A DNA stretch of 64,000 bases, taken from Bradyrhizobium erythrophlei. Its GTDB lineage: Bacteria > Pseudomonadota > Alphaproteobacteria > Rhizobiales > Xanthobacteraceae. Made by a program: the position numbers and the translations under genes. Below the pieces are notes generated by a model. It had not been told where the DNA came from and searched no databases. It saw only the letters and a list, made by a program, of their open reading frames with translations. Below, piece by piece: positions 15,973 to 25,643 of the stretch (position 1 is the first letter of the stretch; each line of letters begins with the position of its first letter). The stretch covers positions 7,553,501 through 7,617,500 of the forward strand of contig FSRD01000001.1 of the NCBI GenBank assembly GCA_900129675.1, given 5' to 3'.

Positions 15973-17871
15973 TTACAAGAACCCGATCGAAATCCACGGG
16001 AAGATCGCCACGATGACGAGGCCGATCATCAGCGCCAGCAGATAGCCCCAGATCGGCCTGATGCCATCGGCCGGATCGACCTTCCCAATGGCGCAGGCGG
16101 CATAATAGCCCACTCCAAACGGCGGCGCGAACAATCCGATGCCCATCGCGAGGATGATGATCATCGCATAGTGCACCTCGTGGACGCCGACGGCACGGGC
16201 GATCGGAAACAGCAGCGGCCCGAACAGCACGATCGCCGGAATGCCCTCGAGCACGCTGCCGAGGACCGTGAACGCCAGGATCGACACCGCAATGAACGAC
16301 GCCGAACCGCCGGGCAGGCCGGTCATGGCGGCGGCCAGCGCGCGCGAAAACCCTGATTGCGTCAGGCCCCAGGCCATGCCGGTCGCGCAGCCGATGATCA
16401 ACAGGATCGCGCCCGACAGGCAGGCCGTCTCGACCAGCATTGGCACAATCCGCCGCCAGTCGAAATTGCGGTAGATCAAAAGGCCGTAAATCAAAAACCC
16501 GACCAGGAACGCGTAGACGATGCCGATGGTGGAGACTTCGGTCGCGGTCGCGATGCCCTCGACCACGGCGTAGCGGATCACGAACGGCAACGCCAATGCG
16601 GGCAGGGCGATGACGAGCGCGCGGGCGATCTCGCCGCCGCTGGCCCGGGTGACATGCTGCAAATCCTCGCCGCGGTAGCGCCACCACACCAGTGCCGACA
16701 GCGTGATCGCCAGCACCACGCCCGGCAGCAATCCGCCGGTGAACAGCGCCGCGATCGATACCCCCGTGACCGAGCCGATCGTGATCAGCACGAGGCTCGG
16801 CGGGATGGTCTCGGTCTGCGCGCCGGTCGCGGCGAGCAGGGCGACGAGATCGCCCGGCCTGGCGCCGCGCGCCTTCATTTCCGGAAACAGCACGGGCGCC
16901 ACGGCGGCCATGTCGGCGGCCTTCGAGCCCGAGATGCCCGAGACCAGATACATCGCGCCGACCAGCACATAATGCAGCCCGCCGCGGACATGGCCTAATA
17001 GGCTGGCCAGGAACGCCACCATCGCCCGCGCCATGCCGGTCATCTCGATCAGGAGCCCTAAGAACACGAACAGCGGCACCGACAGCAGGATCAGATGGCT
17101 CATGCCCTCGTCCATGCGGCCCACCAGCACCATCAGCGGCGTATTCGTGGTCAGCGCCAGATAGCCGTAGGTGGCGAGCCCAAATCCGAACGCGATCGGC
17201 ACGCCGGCGAAGACGCAAAACCCGGCTACGCCGACAAAGAAGATGATCAGGTTGATATTGCCGAGCGGCTTCAGCCAGCCCTTCAAGAGCCAGAACACCG
17301 CAATCACCAGGGCGACCGACAGGATCGCAGCGAACACGGTGCGAAAATTACTGGCGCGGGCCAGCCGCAGGAACGCAAACAGCGCCATCAGGCAGATACC
17401 GACCGGCAATGCGGCCGCGCGCCAGCTGTTGAGAATCTGCAGCGCCGGCGTGGTTATATAGCTCTCTTCGTAAGCGTATTCGTAAGACGGCCAGGCGATC
17501 ATCAACAGGAACGCCAGCGCGGCGCAGGTCGCGATCAGATCAAGATAGGCCCGCATCGCAGGTCTGGCGTTGGCGACGATCGCGGTCATCCGCATGTGCT
17601 CGGCGCGGCGGAACGCGACCGCGGCGCCCAGCATCGCCAGCCACAGGAACAGGATCGAAGCCAGTTCGTCAGACCAGATCAGCGGACTGTGCAGCCCGTA
17701 GCGCGATACCACGCCGGCGAACAGGATCACGATCTCGGCTATGACCAGCAGCGCCGCCGGAATCTCGACCAGCATTCCCAGCGCATGTTCGACCGACGCC
17801 AAACCCGATCGGCGGCGAGGGGGCTGATCCACCTCGCCGGCCATGATTTCACTCAGTTCGGCATGAGCCAT
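15973..17871 (-). CDS. TRAP transporter fused permease (DctQ-DctM)
   Basis: 632 residues. The first ~190 residues are a four-helix small TRAP subunit (DctQ), then a long hydrophobic region of about 12 helices with the DctM signature (FVFLGLLIEMTGMARAMVAF, the GSKAADMAAVAPVL loop, and GAQTETIPPSLVLI). In many bacteria these are two genes; here they are one protein. The ATG at 17871 is preferred over an upstream alternative start. With the DctP gene 22 bases upstream it forms a sodium-coupled importer for an organic acid. Substrate not evident. Confidence 0.9.
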   Translation of the reverse strand: MAHAELSEIMAGEVDQPPRRRSGLASVEHALGMLVEIPAALLVIAEIVILFAGVVSRYGLHSPLIWSDELASILFLWLAMLGAAVAFRRAEHMRMTAIVANARPAMRAYLDLIATCAALAFLLMIAWPSYEYAYEESYITTPALQILNSWRAAALPVGICLMALFAFLRLARASNFRTVFAAILSVALVIAVFWLLKGWLKPLGNINLIIFFVGVAGFCVFAGVPIAFGFGLATYGYLALTTNTPLMVLVGRMDEGMSHLILLSVPLFVFLGLLIEMTGMARAMVAFLASLLGHVRGGLHYVLVGAMYLVSGISGSKAADMAAVAPVLFPEMKARGARPGDLVALLAATGAQTETIPPSLVLITIGSVTGVSIAALFTGGLLPGVVLAITLSALVWWRYRGEDLQHVTRASGGEIARALVIALPALALPFVIRYAVVEGIATATEVSTIGIVYAFLVGFLIYGLLIYRNFDWRRIVPMLVETACLSGAILLIIGCATGMAWGLTQSGFSRALAAAMTGLPGGSASFIAVSILAFTVLGSVLEGIPAIVLFGPLLFPIARAVGVHEVHYAMIIILAMGIGLFAPPFGVGYYAACAIGKVDPADGIRPIWGYLLALMIGLVIVAIFPWISIGFL

Positions 17872-17893
17872 GACGGCCCCCAAAGGCTACGCG

Positions 17894-18913
17894 TTACGAC
17901 AGCTTGCCGACGGATTTTTCGAGTAACGCCCAGGCCTGGTCGCCGTATTTGCCCTTCCATTCCGCATAGAATCCGGCGGAACGAAGCTTTTCACGGAACG
18001 GCGCGACATCCGGCTGGTTGAACACCAGACCCTTGGACTCGAGTTCGCCACGCAAATTGGCATTCAACTTGGCCGTATCGCCGCGCTCGTTGACCGCCGC
18101 CGCGTTGATATTCTTGGCGACAATGGCGCGGACGTCTTCGGGAATTTTCTCCCAGGCGCGGCGATTGGCGAGGAACCAGAAGCCGTCCCACATGTGGTTG
18201 GTGAGCGAGCAGTATTTCTGCACCTCGTACAGTTTCGCCGTCGAGATCAGCGCCAGCGGATTTTCCTGACCTTCGACGATCTTGGTCTGCAGCGCCGAAT
18301 AGACCTCGCTGAAATTGATCGAGGCGGGCGAGGCGTCGAACGCCTTGAACATCGAGGTCCAGAGCGGCGAGATCGGCACGCGGATTTTGAAGCCCTTGTA
18401 ATCGTCTGGGCTCGTGATCGGCTTGGTCGATGACGTGGTCTGACGGAACCCATTGTCCCAGATCTTGTCCATGGGCACGAGACCGGCCTTGCCGATTTCG
18501 CCGCGCACATAAGCGCCGAGATCACCGTCCATCGCCTTCCAGACCGTGTCATAGTCCGGGAAAGCAAAGCCGATGCCGTTGATCGAGGCCGCCGGAACCA
18601 GGGTTGCCAGGATCAAGCCGGACAGCGTGAAGAATTCGAGGCCGCCGGAGCGGATCTGGCTCAGCATGTCGGTGTCGGAACCGAGCTGGTTATTCGGGAA
18701 AATCTGCAGGTCGAACCGGCCATTGGTCTCAGCCTTGATAGCTGCCGACATTTCCTTGGCGCGCACGTTCATCGGATGCGAGTCCGGCGCGTTGTTGGCG
18801 TATTTATAGGTGAATTCGGCTGTCTGGGCCCGCGCGACAAGCGGCGCGCCGATGCCGCCCAAAACCGCTGACGCAGCGGACGCCTTCAGAAGCGTGCGTC
18901 GTGAAAAGCTCAT
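17894..18913 (-). CDS. TRAP transporter substrate-binding protein (DctP family)
   Basis: 339 residues from the ATG at 18913 (AAGG upstream). A Tat signal (SRRTLLKASAASAVLGGIGA, cleavage after VARA) shows export in folded form to the periplasm. The mature part has the DctP features: YANNAPDSHPMNVRAKE, FPNNQLGSDTDML, the arginine clamp region FKIRVPISPLW, and EGQENPLALI. First gene of the operon DctP / fused QM / acyl-CoA synthetase. Confidence 0.9.
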   Translation of the reverse strand: MSFSRRTLLKASAASAVLGGIGAPLVARAQTAEFTYKYANNAPDSHPMNVRAKEMSAAIKAETNGRFDLQIFPNNQLGSDTDMLSQIRSGGLEFFTLSGLILATLVPAASINGIGFAFPDYDTVWKAMDGDLGAYVRGEIGKAGLVPMDKIWDNGFRQTTSSTKPITSPDDYKGFKIRVPISPLWTSMFKAFDASPASINFSEVYSALQTKIVEGQENPLALISTAKLYEVQKYCSLTNHMWDGFWFLANRRAWEKIPEDVRAIVAKNINAAAVNERGDTAKLNANLRGELESKGLVFNQPDVAPFREKLRSAGFYAEWKGKYGDQAWALLEKSVGKLS

Positions 18914-20196
18914 CCTTGGTCTCCATTGAGGCTTGTTGTTCTTGTGAGATGCAATCCTATACGGACCTGACGCCACGCGGTCATCAGCGATCTCGTAAGC
19001 GGCCGCACACTTGGGGCTTATTGCAGCGTCCGCCGCCCGCGGCAATATCGGCTTTCGGGCAAGCGGACAGACGGCGAAGCGTCAGCGCCGGCCGCGCGTT
19101 TGGAGACGAACCAGCTGGCCGATGGCATCTCGGCGCGATGGTCAGGTTGTTGGCCAAACTGATTTGATTTGGCAGAAATTCCGCCTAAACATCTGATCTA
19201 ATTGTAGATATAAATATTCCATAATATACCTTATGCGAATTGCGGATGTAGACGCCAGATGGAGATTGTCGTTTCGGGTTCGATCTGAGTCATTCGTGCT
19301 CTATTTGAGTCTGCTGAGGGTTCCTGCACTTCCAGTTCCTGCTCTTCCAAGAGAGCATCCGAGGCCGTAAATTTACCCGGATCGGAGCAAAACCTTACCT
19401 TGAGGGCGTGTTGGTCCGCAGTCCGGAATCGCGTTCGGGTCCCCGGACGGCTGGGTCGGCCCGGCCATTTCTGACGAACGGCGCCCTAACCCGAAAACGG
19501 TCTTGCGAGTTCGATGATCACCACGCCAGCCAGCACCGAGGCGAAAATCCGTGAGGCCGATCGGCTGCATGTGCGAAGGTTGGAACGCGATTATGTGGGC
19601 CGGTGCCCCGGCGATGCCCTCGCTTGGCGACCCGCGGGCTGAGCCGACGATCGGCCAGCGCTGCATAGACCAGCCGCAAAACGGGCGCGCCGTGACTCTA
19701 GGAAGGCCGCTGGTGCGCGTCGGGGGCCGCAGGCTGTCCATTCCGGTCGATCGGTGCCAGCGCATTGAGAGAGCCGGCCGCGCTCTTTCTCCATTCCGCT
19801 GACATCTGCGAGCCCTCCCAAAATAGAACCGCCCGGCGCGCGGCAGAAGTTCGTCTTCGTCAGTTTAGCTGGAGCGGCGCCGCAAACCAGATCGAAGGTC
19901 GTTCGGGATCGAGGCAACGCGGTTGGGAGGCTAATTCCTCCAGGTAGCTATCGCACTGCATCTCGCGGGTAGTTACCGTGCGATCCGAATTCCAGACCCG
20001 TAGCAATCACCGCCCTGCTCCCGGCAGCCCGGTGCGGTCGGTCGACTTTTTAGATGCGAAAATCTGGAGCTCCGCGGACGCGCATTCTAACGAGCGCCAT
20101 TGGGGGCTTTCAGGCGTACAACCGATCTTCCGCAGGTCCGGTCCGCAGCGCAACGAAGACGGGCTGGGTGAAACGACGAATAGGTCCTTACGGATT
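18914..20196. other. Gene-poor stretch, no supported coding region
   Basis: About 1.3 kb. It includes the promoter region of the TRAP operon near 18920-19000 and an AT-rich patch at about 19190-19250 that stands out from the surrounding GC content. Overlapping open frames occur on both strands at 19370-19920, but none has a recognisable motif or ribosome site. They may be decayed coding sequence. Confidence 0.5.
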
Positions 20197-21569
20197 TCAA
20201 TATCGATGCCCAACCCGTTTCAGGCAATCTTGGATCTGCGCGAACTCGGCCGGCTCCAATCTGTGGCTATCGCGGCCGATCGCCGCGAGGTAGTCACGCC
20301 CGCGGTGAGTATTGGCGAGGCGGTGTAGCGTTTCACCTTGGATGCCAGCCGCGATCGACGTGAGAAGCAAGTCCGCGGGGGGCCAGGACGAGTAGAGGTA
20401 GGCGTCGACCAATTCGTGCCTCGCCGACTTCGCTCTGTCCCAGTCGATGAAAATGCTAAGCGGCAGCGCCAGAAGTGCCGGTAGTCGCTTGAAATCCTCC
20501 TCTCCGGTCGATCGGAGAAGTTCGAAATAGACCGAAGGAAAGGCAGCGGCAATAAGCGGACTGATCGGAAAATCTCGCTTTCCCATGGCGAATGGAAGGG
20601 TCGGCAGCGACGCACGAAGATGGATGTCGGGGGAACGGTTCCTCGCCTCGTTCAAAAGAGACGCCCACGCCTTATAGCCGGCCTCGCCCAAATTCTCCCC
20701 GAACCTGTGAATGAGCCGCTCGCACAGGTCCTCAATTGCCGCGGCGGCGGTCTCGCGGACGCGGTCCGATCCTTGGCTCAACAAGACCAGATTGGCTACG
20801 ACCCGCTGCGTCGGCGCCCCCGTCGGTGTGGCCATATGGACCAACTGACGGGGCGAAAGCGAACCGCTCGTGTCCTCCAACAGGGGGGTACGCGCGCATC
20901 GTCGAGGTCCGCTTCTGCCAACGCCCTGCCCAGCAATTCGGTGACGAACTTGTCGCGCTGCTCCCGAGCCAAGAAAGGAAGCGGGGCTCGCCCGACGTCG
21001 AGAAGGCGGCCGATCGGCAGGTCGCTCGAGCTTGCGACGCGAATCAACTGCCCCGCGGATCCGGCGATGTCATCCATCAGCAGCCCTAGGATACGGTCCC
21101 GGCTCGTCGAATCCCGCTGCACCGAGACGAGGGCCCGTGGAGACGCATCGTCGACAAGTCGGCGCAGCAACCTGACCGCCCTCGCCCTTTCCACCTCACC
21201 ATCGAGCCACGCGATGTCCGCAGCGGTTAGATCGAGAGTAGAAAGCAGAAACCGATCGGAGCCCGCGCCGTCGAAATTGGATAAGATGGAAGCCCGGAGT
21301 CCATTCAGAGACTCCGCATTCCTCGCCGCGTTCGCGATCGGTTCGTTGAACGCAGCGATCCCGAACTCCGTGTGCTGCCCAACCGCGACAGCGAACTCCG
21401 CAAGGTCGTCGCCCTTGACGCCGTCCAGTGCGGCCTCCAAGACCGGCGTCTGGGCTTCGGCGGTCATCCATGGCGCCATGCTCCGGAGCAAATCGGCACG
21501 ATCCTGCCGGCTCATCGACCTTATCGCCCCCATGGTCGCGGGTACCCACTCCGACGGATCACCGCCCAA
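20197..21569 (-). pseudogene. Helical protein gene split by a frameshift
   Basis: Two overlapping minus-strand frames read as one protein: 21569-20880 and 20880-20197. The shift falls at a run of six G (six C on the coding strand) at about 20883-20888; adding one base joins RALAEADLDDARVPP to LEDTSGSLSPRQLVHMA. The joined product is about 450 residues, all helical with many Leu/Ala/Arg repeats, and no motif I recognise. Upstream of 21569 the frame stays open but lacks a good start before the 440-bp repeat begins at 21677, so the 5' end is also probably lost. Family unknown. Confidence 0.5.
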
Positions 21570-21676
21570 GCCCTGAAGGCGGCTCAGGAGCGCCTGTTCC
21601 GCGCCCGAGCAGGTCGACGTTAAGCTTCGACAACGAAGTCAGATCACCGCGTTGCCGAAGTGGACGGAACGACGGA

Positions 21677-22116
21677 ACGGACAGGAAATCGAAGAACTGG
21701 ACGCGCCACCGTTCGATTCATAAGGCCCGCCGGCACGACCGGCGGGCTTCCCGTGCAACTGTTATGGCATCTCGAAGGCATACCGATTCACCTTGCCACT
21801 GCCGCCAAATCGCGCAATGGCCCGCGCGGTGTCGGAGCCTTGGTGTTCCACAAACGACCGGAGTGGTCCCGCGATGGATAGCTTGGCGGAGATCGCCTCC
21901 CCCTCACCGCGTTGATTGCATTACGTTTTGCGGTCGAAGTTTGAAAAGCCACGGTCGAAACCCACGGTCCCGCACCAACTGACTGCTCGCCAATGGCTGG
22001 TCGGTCGTATGGCGATGTCCAGGATGGGTCAAACGCTTCATTTTGACCGTGCGCCTGTCACTTCCGGTTCGCCCCTACAAGCGGACGTTTTCAGCGTCCG
22101 TCGGCATGTCTCAAAC
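21677..22116 (+). repeat. 440-bp direct repeat, copy A
   Basis: Nearly identical over its whole length, in the same orientation, to 61062-61501. Both copies begin at CGGACAGGAAATCG and end at CGGCATGTCTCAAAC, and both are exactly 440 bp by my count. The repeat holds a strong hairpin (GCCCGCCGG / CCGGCGGGC, 21725-21747) and a short minus-strand frame. In this copy the frame is closed by a TAA where copy B has AAA. It contains no transposase. Confidence 0.8.
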
Positions 22117-22374
22117 GTGCCAAATTCGGACTCTTGCACCGCAACAAGACACGCACTCCGCCGATCACTTTATCGGTCCGCGCGAGCACCATCAGGGGTG
22201 TCGAACCTATTCTATTCGAATTGCGCATTCGGCCAACTTTGTGAACGAGATCACATATCCGACCGGCGATCGAATGTAACGTTTGGAGGAAGGGCACAGG
22301 CTGAATTAAATCGACATCGCTAAAACGGGCGCACCAACGGCACCCTCAGCGGTCCGTCCATAATGGAGGGGGAC

Positions 22375-23409
22375 ATGGTCGATGCATCAGTAGCAAAGCA
22401 ACTCGTCCAGGCCATCATCGACAATTTGCCGGCTCCTGTGCACGGGAGGCGGCCGGTTCACACGATCGGCGTGGGCGTGAAGGGCGAATTCGTGGCGTCG
22501 GACGTGGCGCGCACCTACTGCATCGCAGAGCATTTCAAGGGACCGCCCATCCCGGTATCGATGCGCTTCTCCAACGGGCTGGGTGGCCTCGAGCAGCATG
22601 ATGGATGGTCCGATGTCCGGGGCATGGCGGTACGCTTCCACCTGCCGGACGGGACGGCAAGCGACCTGATTGCGACAACGCTTGGTGAATTCTTCGTCCG
22701 CAATGTCGCGGACTTTTTCGAATTCGCCAAGGTCGCGAAGCTCGAGCCATATCGAAGACGATACTGGCTGCTGAAGATTGGAGATTTTCTGCGGCTCAAG
22801 ATACCTCCCCGCAACCCGTACCCGAACGAAACCGTGAACGTCGATGCGGGAGCACTCCGTTATGCCGACCGGCACCGGTTCTCCCAGTTGGGCATATTCC
22901 AGGTCGGTCTGATCGGCGCACCGGAGAGCTATGCCCGCGCGAGCTATCACGCCGTCCATACCTTCTGGGTGACGGCGCCCGATGGCGTTCGCCGCCCGGT
23001 TCGCTTTTCCTGGCAGCCGGTCGCCGGCGTTCGCAACATCGGTGCTGAGGACGTGTCGCGCGACAAATATCTGTTCAAGGAAATCGAAGACCGCCTGAAG
23101 CGGTGGCCGGCCCGATTCATGCTGATGATGACCATCGGCGAAGAGGGCGATGCGCTCGACGATCCCACGAAGCCCTGGCCAGGTACACGGATCCGGATCG
23201 CCATGGGTACCCTTACACTCACCGAGGTCCCCGAGGATCAGGAAGCGGCTGGCGAACGCATCAGTTTCAATCCTTGCCGTCTCGCGCCCGGCATCGAAGC
23301 CTCCAACGATCCCATCCTCGAGGCCCGCCGGGGTGCCTACGAAGTCTCGCGTGAATTGCGCGGTGGATGTCCCTTCAGGTGGAGGCCGGACAATGCCGAT
23401 TCCAAGTGA
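22375..23409 (+). CDS. Catalase-like heme peroxidase
   Basis: 344 residues. A compact catalase-fold protein without the C-terminal domain of large catalases. The distal His is in RPVHTIGVGVKGEF (the place of RxxHAKG), followed by SMRFSNGLGG, GMAVRFHLPDG and the C-terminal RRGAYEVSRELR, whose R-x3-Y pattern fits the proximal heme-ligand Tyr. This small type is a catalase-related (SrpA-like) peroxidase. The ATG at 22375 has GGAGG five bases upstream. The next gene begins 17 bases before its stop. Confidence 0.8.
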   Translation: MVDASVAKQLVQAIIDNLPAPVHGRRPVHTIGVGVKGEFVASDVARTYCIAEHFKGPPIPVSMRFSNGLGGLEQHDGWSDVRGMAVRFHLPDGTASDLIATTLGEFFVRNVADFFEFAKVAKLEPYRRRYWLLKIGDFLRLKIPPRNPYPNETVNVDAGALRYADRHRFSQLGIFQVGLIGAPESYARASYHAVHTFWVTAPDGVRRPVRFSWQPVAGVRNIGAEDVSRDKYLFKEIEDRLKRWPARFMLMMTIGEEGDALDDPTKPWPGTRIRIAMGTLTLTEVPEDQEAAGERISFNPCRLAPGIEASNDPILEARRGAYEVSRELRGGCPFRWRPDNADSK

Positions 23410-24118
23410 CGAAGGGCCACTCGATCGCTTTGTGGACCGGTTGCCCGAGACTCGCTTGTTCAAGCTCCTGGCGTCATGGATTCTGGTGCCTTTGTGGGCG
23501 CGATTGACGCCGGTGAAGCCTCTGCCCGGTGGTCCCCACCCATCGTTCCAGCACGGTGACAATGTCCAGTGCATGATGAATCTGATCATGCCGCTCAAGG
23601 ACAAGTCACCGGTCGGACGAGCGCTGGCCGCGCTGGCGATCGCACAAAACAAGGATGCGATCTACGCCGGATTGAACAATGTCGGCACGGTGCACTTCGC
23701 GCGCTTCGTCATCGTCGGCGACAATATTTGCATGTTCTCCGTTTATGACGGGGATTTTACCAATTACATTCGTGATTTCATCGCGACGATCGGCAGCGTG
23801 TTCAACGCCGTGGTCGAACTCGTCGAAGGCGGAGAAAAAGTGACCCCCTGCGAGAAGAATGTCGAGGCCTTCATCCAGTGGGTGCACGAGCGCGACCTGT
23901 ACCAGGTGCCGGACACTGCCACCGATTTTCTGCGAGACCAGGAAGCCCTGAATGGAGACAGGGCCGTATCACCCGTCAATGACGATCTGACTCTGCTTCC
24001 GCGCAAACTGGTGCTGCAGCTTCGCGCCAACGCGAACGTTTCGCTCGGCAACGGCTACCGGGCCTATCCCGGATTTTCGGTGGCTCAGGTCCGCAAACAA
24101 CTGGGGTTAGGCTGGTGA
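23393..24118 (+). CDS. Unknown protein of the peroxidase cassette
   Basis: 241 residues, overlapping the catalase-like gene by 17 bases and the DyP gene by four (GTGA), so tightly coupled to both. GGAGG precedes the ATG. The protein has a hydrophobic N-terminal part (LFKLLASWILVPLWARLTP), then an alpha/beta segment with GTVHFARFVIVGDNICMFSV and YDGDFTNYIRDF, where acidic and aromatic residues cluster. No family motif is known to me. Its place between two heme peroxidases suggests an accessory or substrate-handling role. Confidence 0.7.
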   Translation: MPIPSDEGPLDRFVDRLPETRLFKLLASWILVPLWARLTPVKPLPGGPHPSFQHGDNVQCMMNLIMPLKDKSPVGRALAALAIAQNKDAIYAGLNNVGTVHFARFVIVGDNICMFSVYDGDFTNYIRDFIATIGSVFNAVVELVEGGEKVTPCEKNVEAFIQWVHERDLYQVPDTATDFLRDQEALNGDRAVSPVNDDLTLLPRKLVLQLRANANVSLGNGYRAYPGFSVAQVRKQLGLGW

Positions 24119-25539
24119 GCGCCATGACCGACTTCGCCGATGTGCAGGGCAATATCTTGCGTGGCTACCGCATGCCTCGCGTGCGGTACCTCATCCTTGA
24201 AGTCGCCGATCGTAGCGCAGCCAGGCGCTGGCTCGCCGCTTCGACATCGGGCCGTGGCGGCGGCGTTCCGCAGATCACACCAGGGCATTGGGGGGCGAAC
24301 AAGCCGGACACCTGCTTCAACATTGGCCTGACCTACGAGGGACTGCGCGCCCTCGGCACACCGGGTTCTTCGCTTGCGATGTTCCCGAACGAATTCATCG
24401 AAGGCATGAACGCCCGCGCCTTGAAGCTCGGAGATGTCGGGCGCAGTGCGCCGCAAACCTGGCCGGCTCCCTTCAACGAGCCCGCGCGGATCCATCTCAT
24501 TGCGACGATCTACGCCACGGAGGTCGAGCAACTCGACGACGTCCAGCGGCGCGCGCTCGCCGACGGAAAGGCCTGGAGATTGCTCGGCACGCGCGAGGGC
24601 TGCAGCTTCCCTGACGACATCGTTCACTTCGGGTACCGCGATAACATCATGCAACCAAGGTTCGAGGGCGTTCACGACCCGCAGCGCCATGCCGATGGAC
24701 AACCCAGGGCTCCGCTCGGCACCGTGTTGCTCGGACATCCGACCAACCTGGAAGGTTTGATGTGGCGGGTTCCTCAGCCCGAAGCCTTGGGACGCAACGG
24801 CACCTTCAACGCCTTTCGCGTGCTGAAGCAGGACGTGGCGGGCTTCGAGAAGTATCTTGATCAAGCCGCGTCCGATTTGCTCAAGCACCCGCAGGTCGAC
24901 GAAGTGCTACCGCCCGGGGCCGAGGTGAAAATCTGCCAGGTCCTCTCTATTGCACCCCCGTCGCGTCATGGAGCCTTGCGCGAGGTCGTCGCCGCCAACC
25001 TGTGCGGCCGATGGCGCGATGGCACGCCGCTGGCCCTCTCGGCGGACACGCCTGATCCCAAAGTGGATCAGGCGAAATTTGACTATGATGGCAACTCGCG
25101 CTGTCCCTACGGAGCCCATATCCGCCGATGCAACCCGCGGGGCGGACAGATCGTGCAACGGGTGGCGAACAACAGCCGGCGTCTTGTCCGGCGGGGCGTA
25201 CCTTATGGACCACCCTATAACGGGACGCAGCCCGGTGATAAGAGCAGACCCGAGCCGGAACGGGGCCTCCTGGGCAACTTCATAGGAGCCAGCCTCGGCG
25301 CCCAGTTCGAGGCCATGTCCTGCGACTGGCTGAACCTTGGCCTGCAGGATCCGCGCATCACCCGCTCCAACGATCCGATCACGGGCACCAACGATCCCGA
25401 CACGAGCTGGTTCGACTTGCCGCTCAAATCCGGCAGCACGATCAGGCTGCGGGGATTGCCGGAATTCGTCTCCACGCGGGGCGGAGCCTATACGTTCCTG
25501 CCGAGCCTCTCGGCGATCCGTTATCTGGGATCGCTGTGA
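24115..25539 (+). CDS. DyP-type peroxidase
   Basis: 474 residues. Dye-decolourising peroxidase features: DVQGNILRGY at the N-terminus, the distal Asp region HFGYRDNIMQPRFEGV (family GxxDG; here Gly after the Asp is Asn), and the proximal heme His in CPYGAHIRRCNPR. The C-terminal part closes with FTNLPS-like SLSAIRYLGSL. The long form without signal peptide fits the cytosolic, larger DyP class. The GTG at 24115 overlaps the previous stop; an ATG at 24124 is an alternative start. DyPs oxidise bulky substrates with hydrogen peroxide. Confidence 0.85.
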   Translation: MSAMTDFADVQGNILRGYRMPRVRYLILEVADRSAARRWLAASTSGRGGGVPQITPGHWGANKPDTCFNIGLTYEGLRALGTPGSSLAMFPNEFIEGMNARALKLGDVGRSAPQTWPAPFNEPARIHLIATIYATEVEQLDDVQRRALADGKAWRLLGTREGCSFPDDIVHFGYRDNIMQPRFEGVHDPQRHADGQPRAPLGTVLLGHPTNLEGLMWRVPQPEALGRNGTFNAFRVLKQDVAGFEKYLDQAASDLLKHPQVDEVLPPGAEVKICQVLSIAPPSRHGALREVVAANLCGRWRDGTPLALSADTPDPKVDQAKFDYDGNSRCPYGAHIRRCNPRGGQIVQRVANNSRRLVRRGVPYGPPYNGTQPGDKSRPEPERGLLGNFIGASLGAQFEAMSCDWLNLGLQDPRITRSNDPITGTNDPDTSWFDLPLKSGSTIRLRGLPEFVSTRGGAYTFLPSLSAIRYLGSL

Positions 25540-25643
25540 TGTGAGACGCCCAAACGGGCCAGGGATCATTCGGCGGCCCTTGCAGGCGAGTTTCGCATTT
25601 GGGTCAAAAACGGTCATCGCGACCTTAAAATATGAATTCTGGT

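Noticed and set aside
15959..17218. 420-codon frame inside the TRAP permease gene
   Set aside because: Arg/Gly-rich shadow of a GC-rich gene; the permease frame has clear membrane helices.
19373..19765. Possible decayed ABC permease on the minus strand
   Set aside because: A few residues recall a permease loop in shifted frames, but there is no continuous support.
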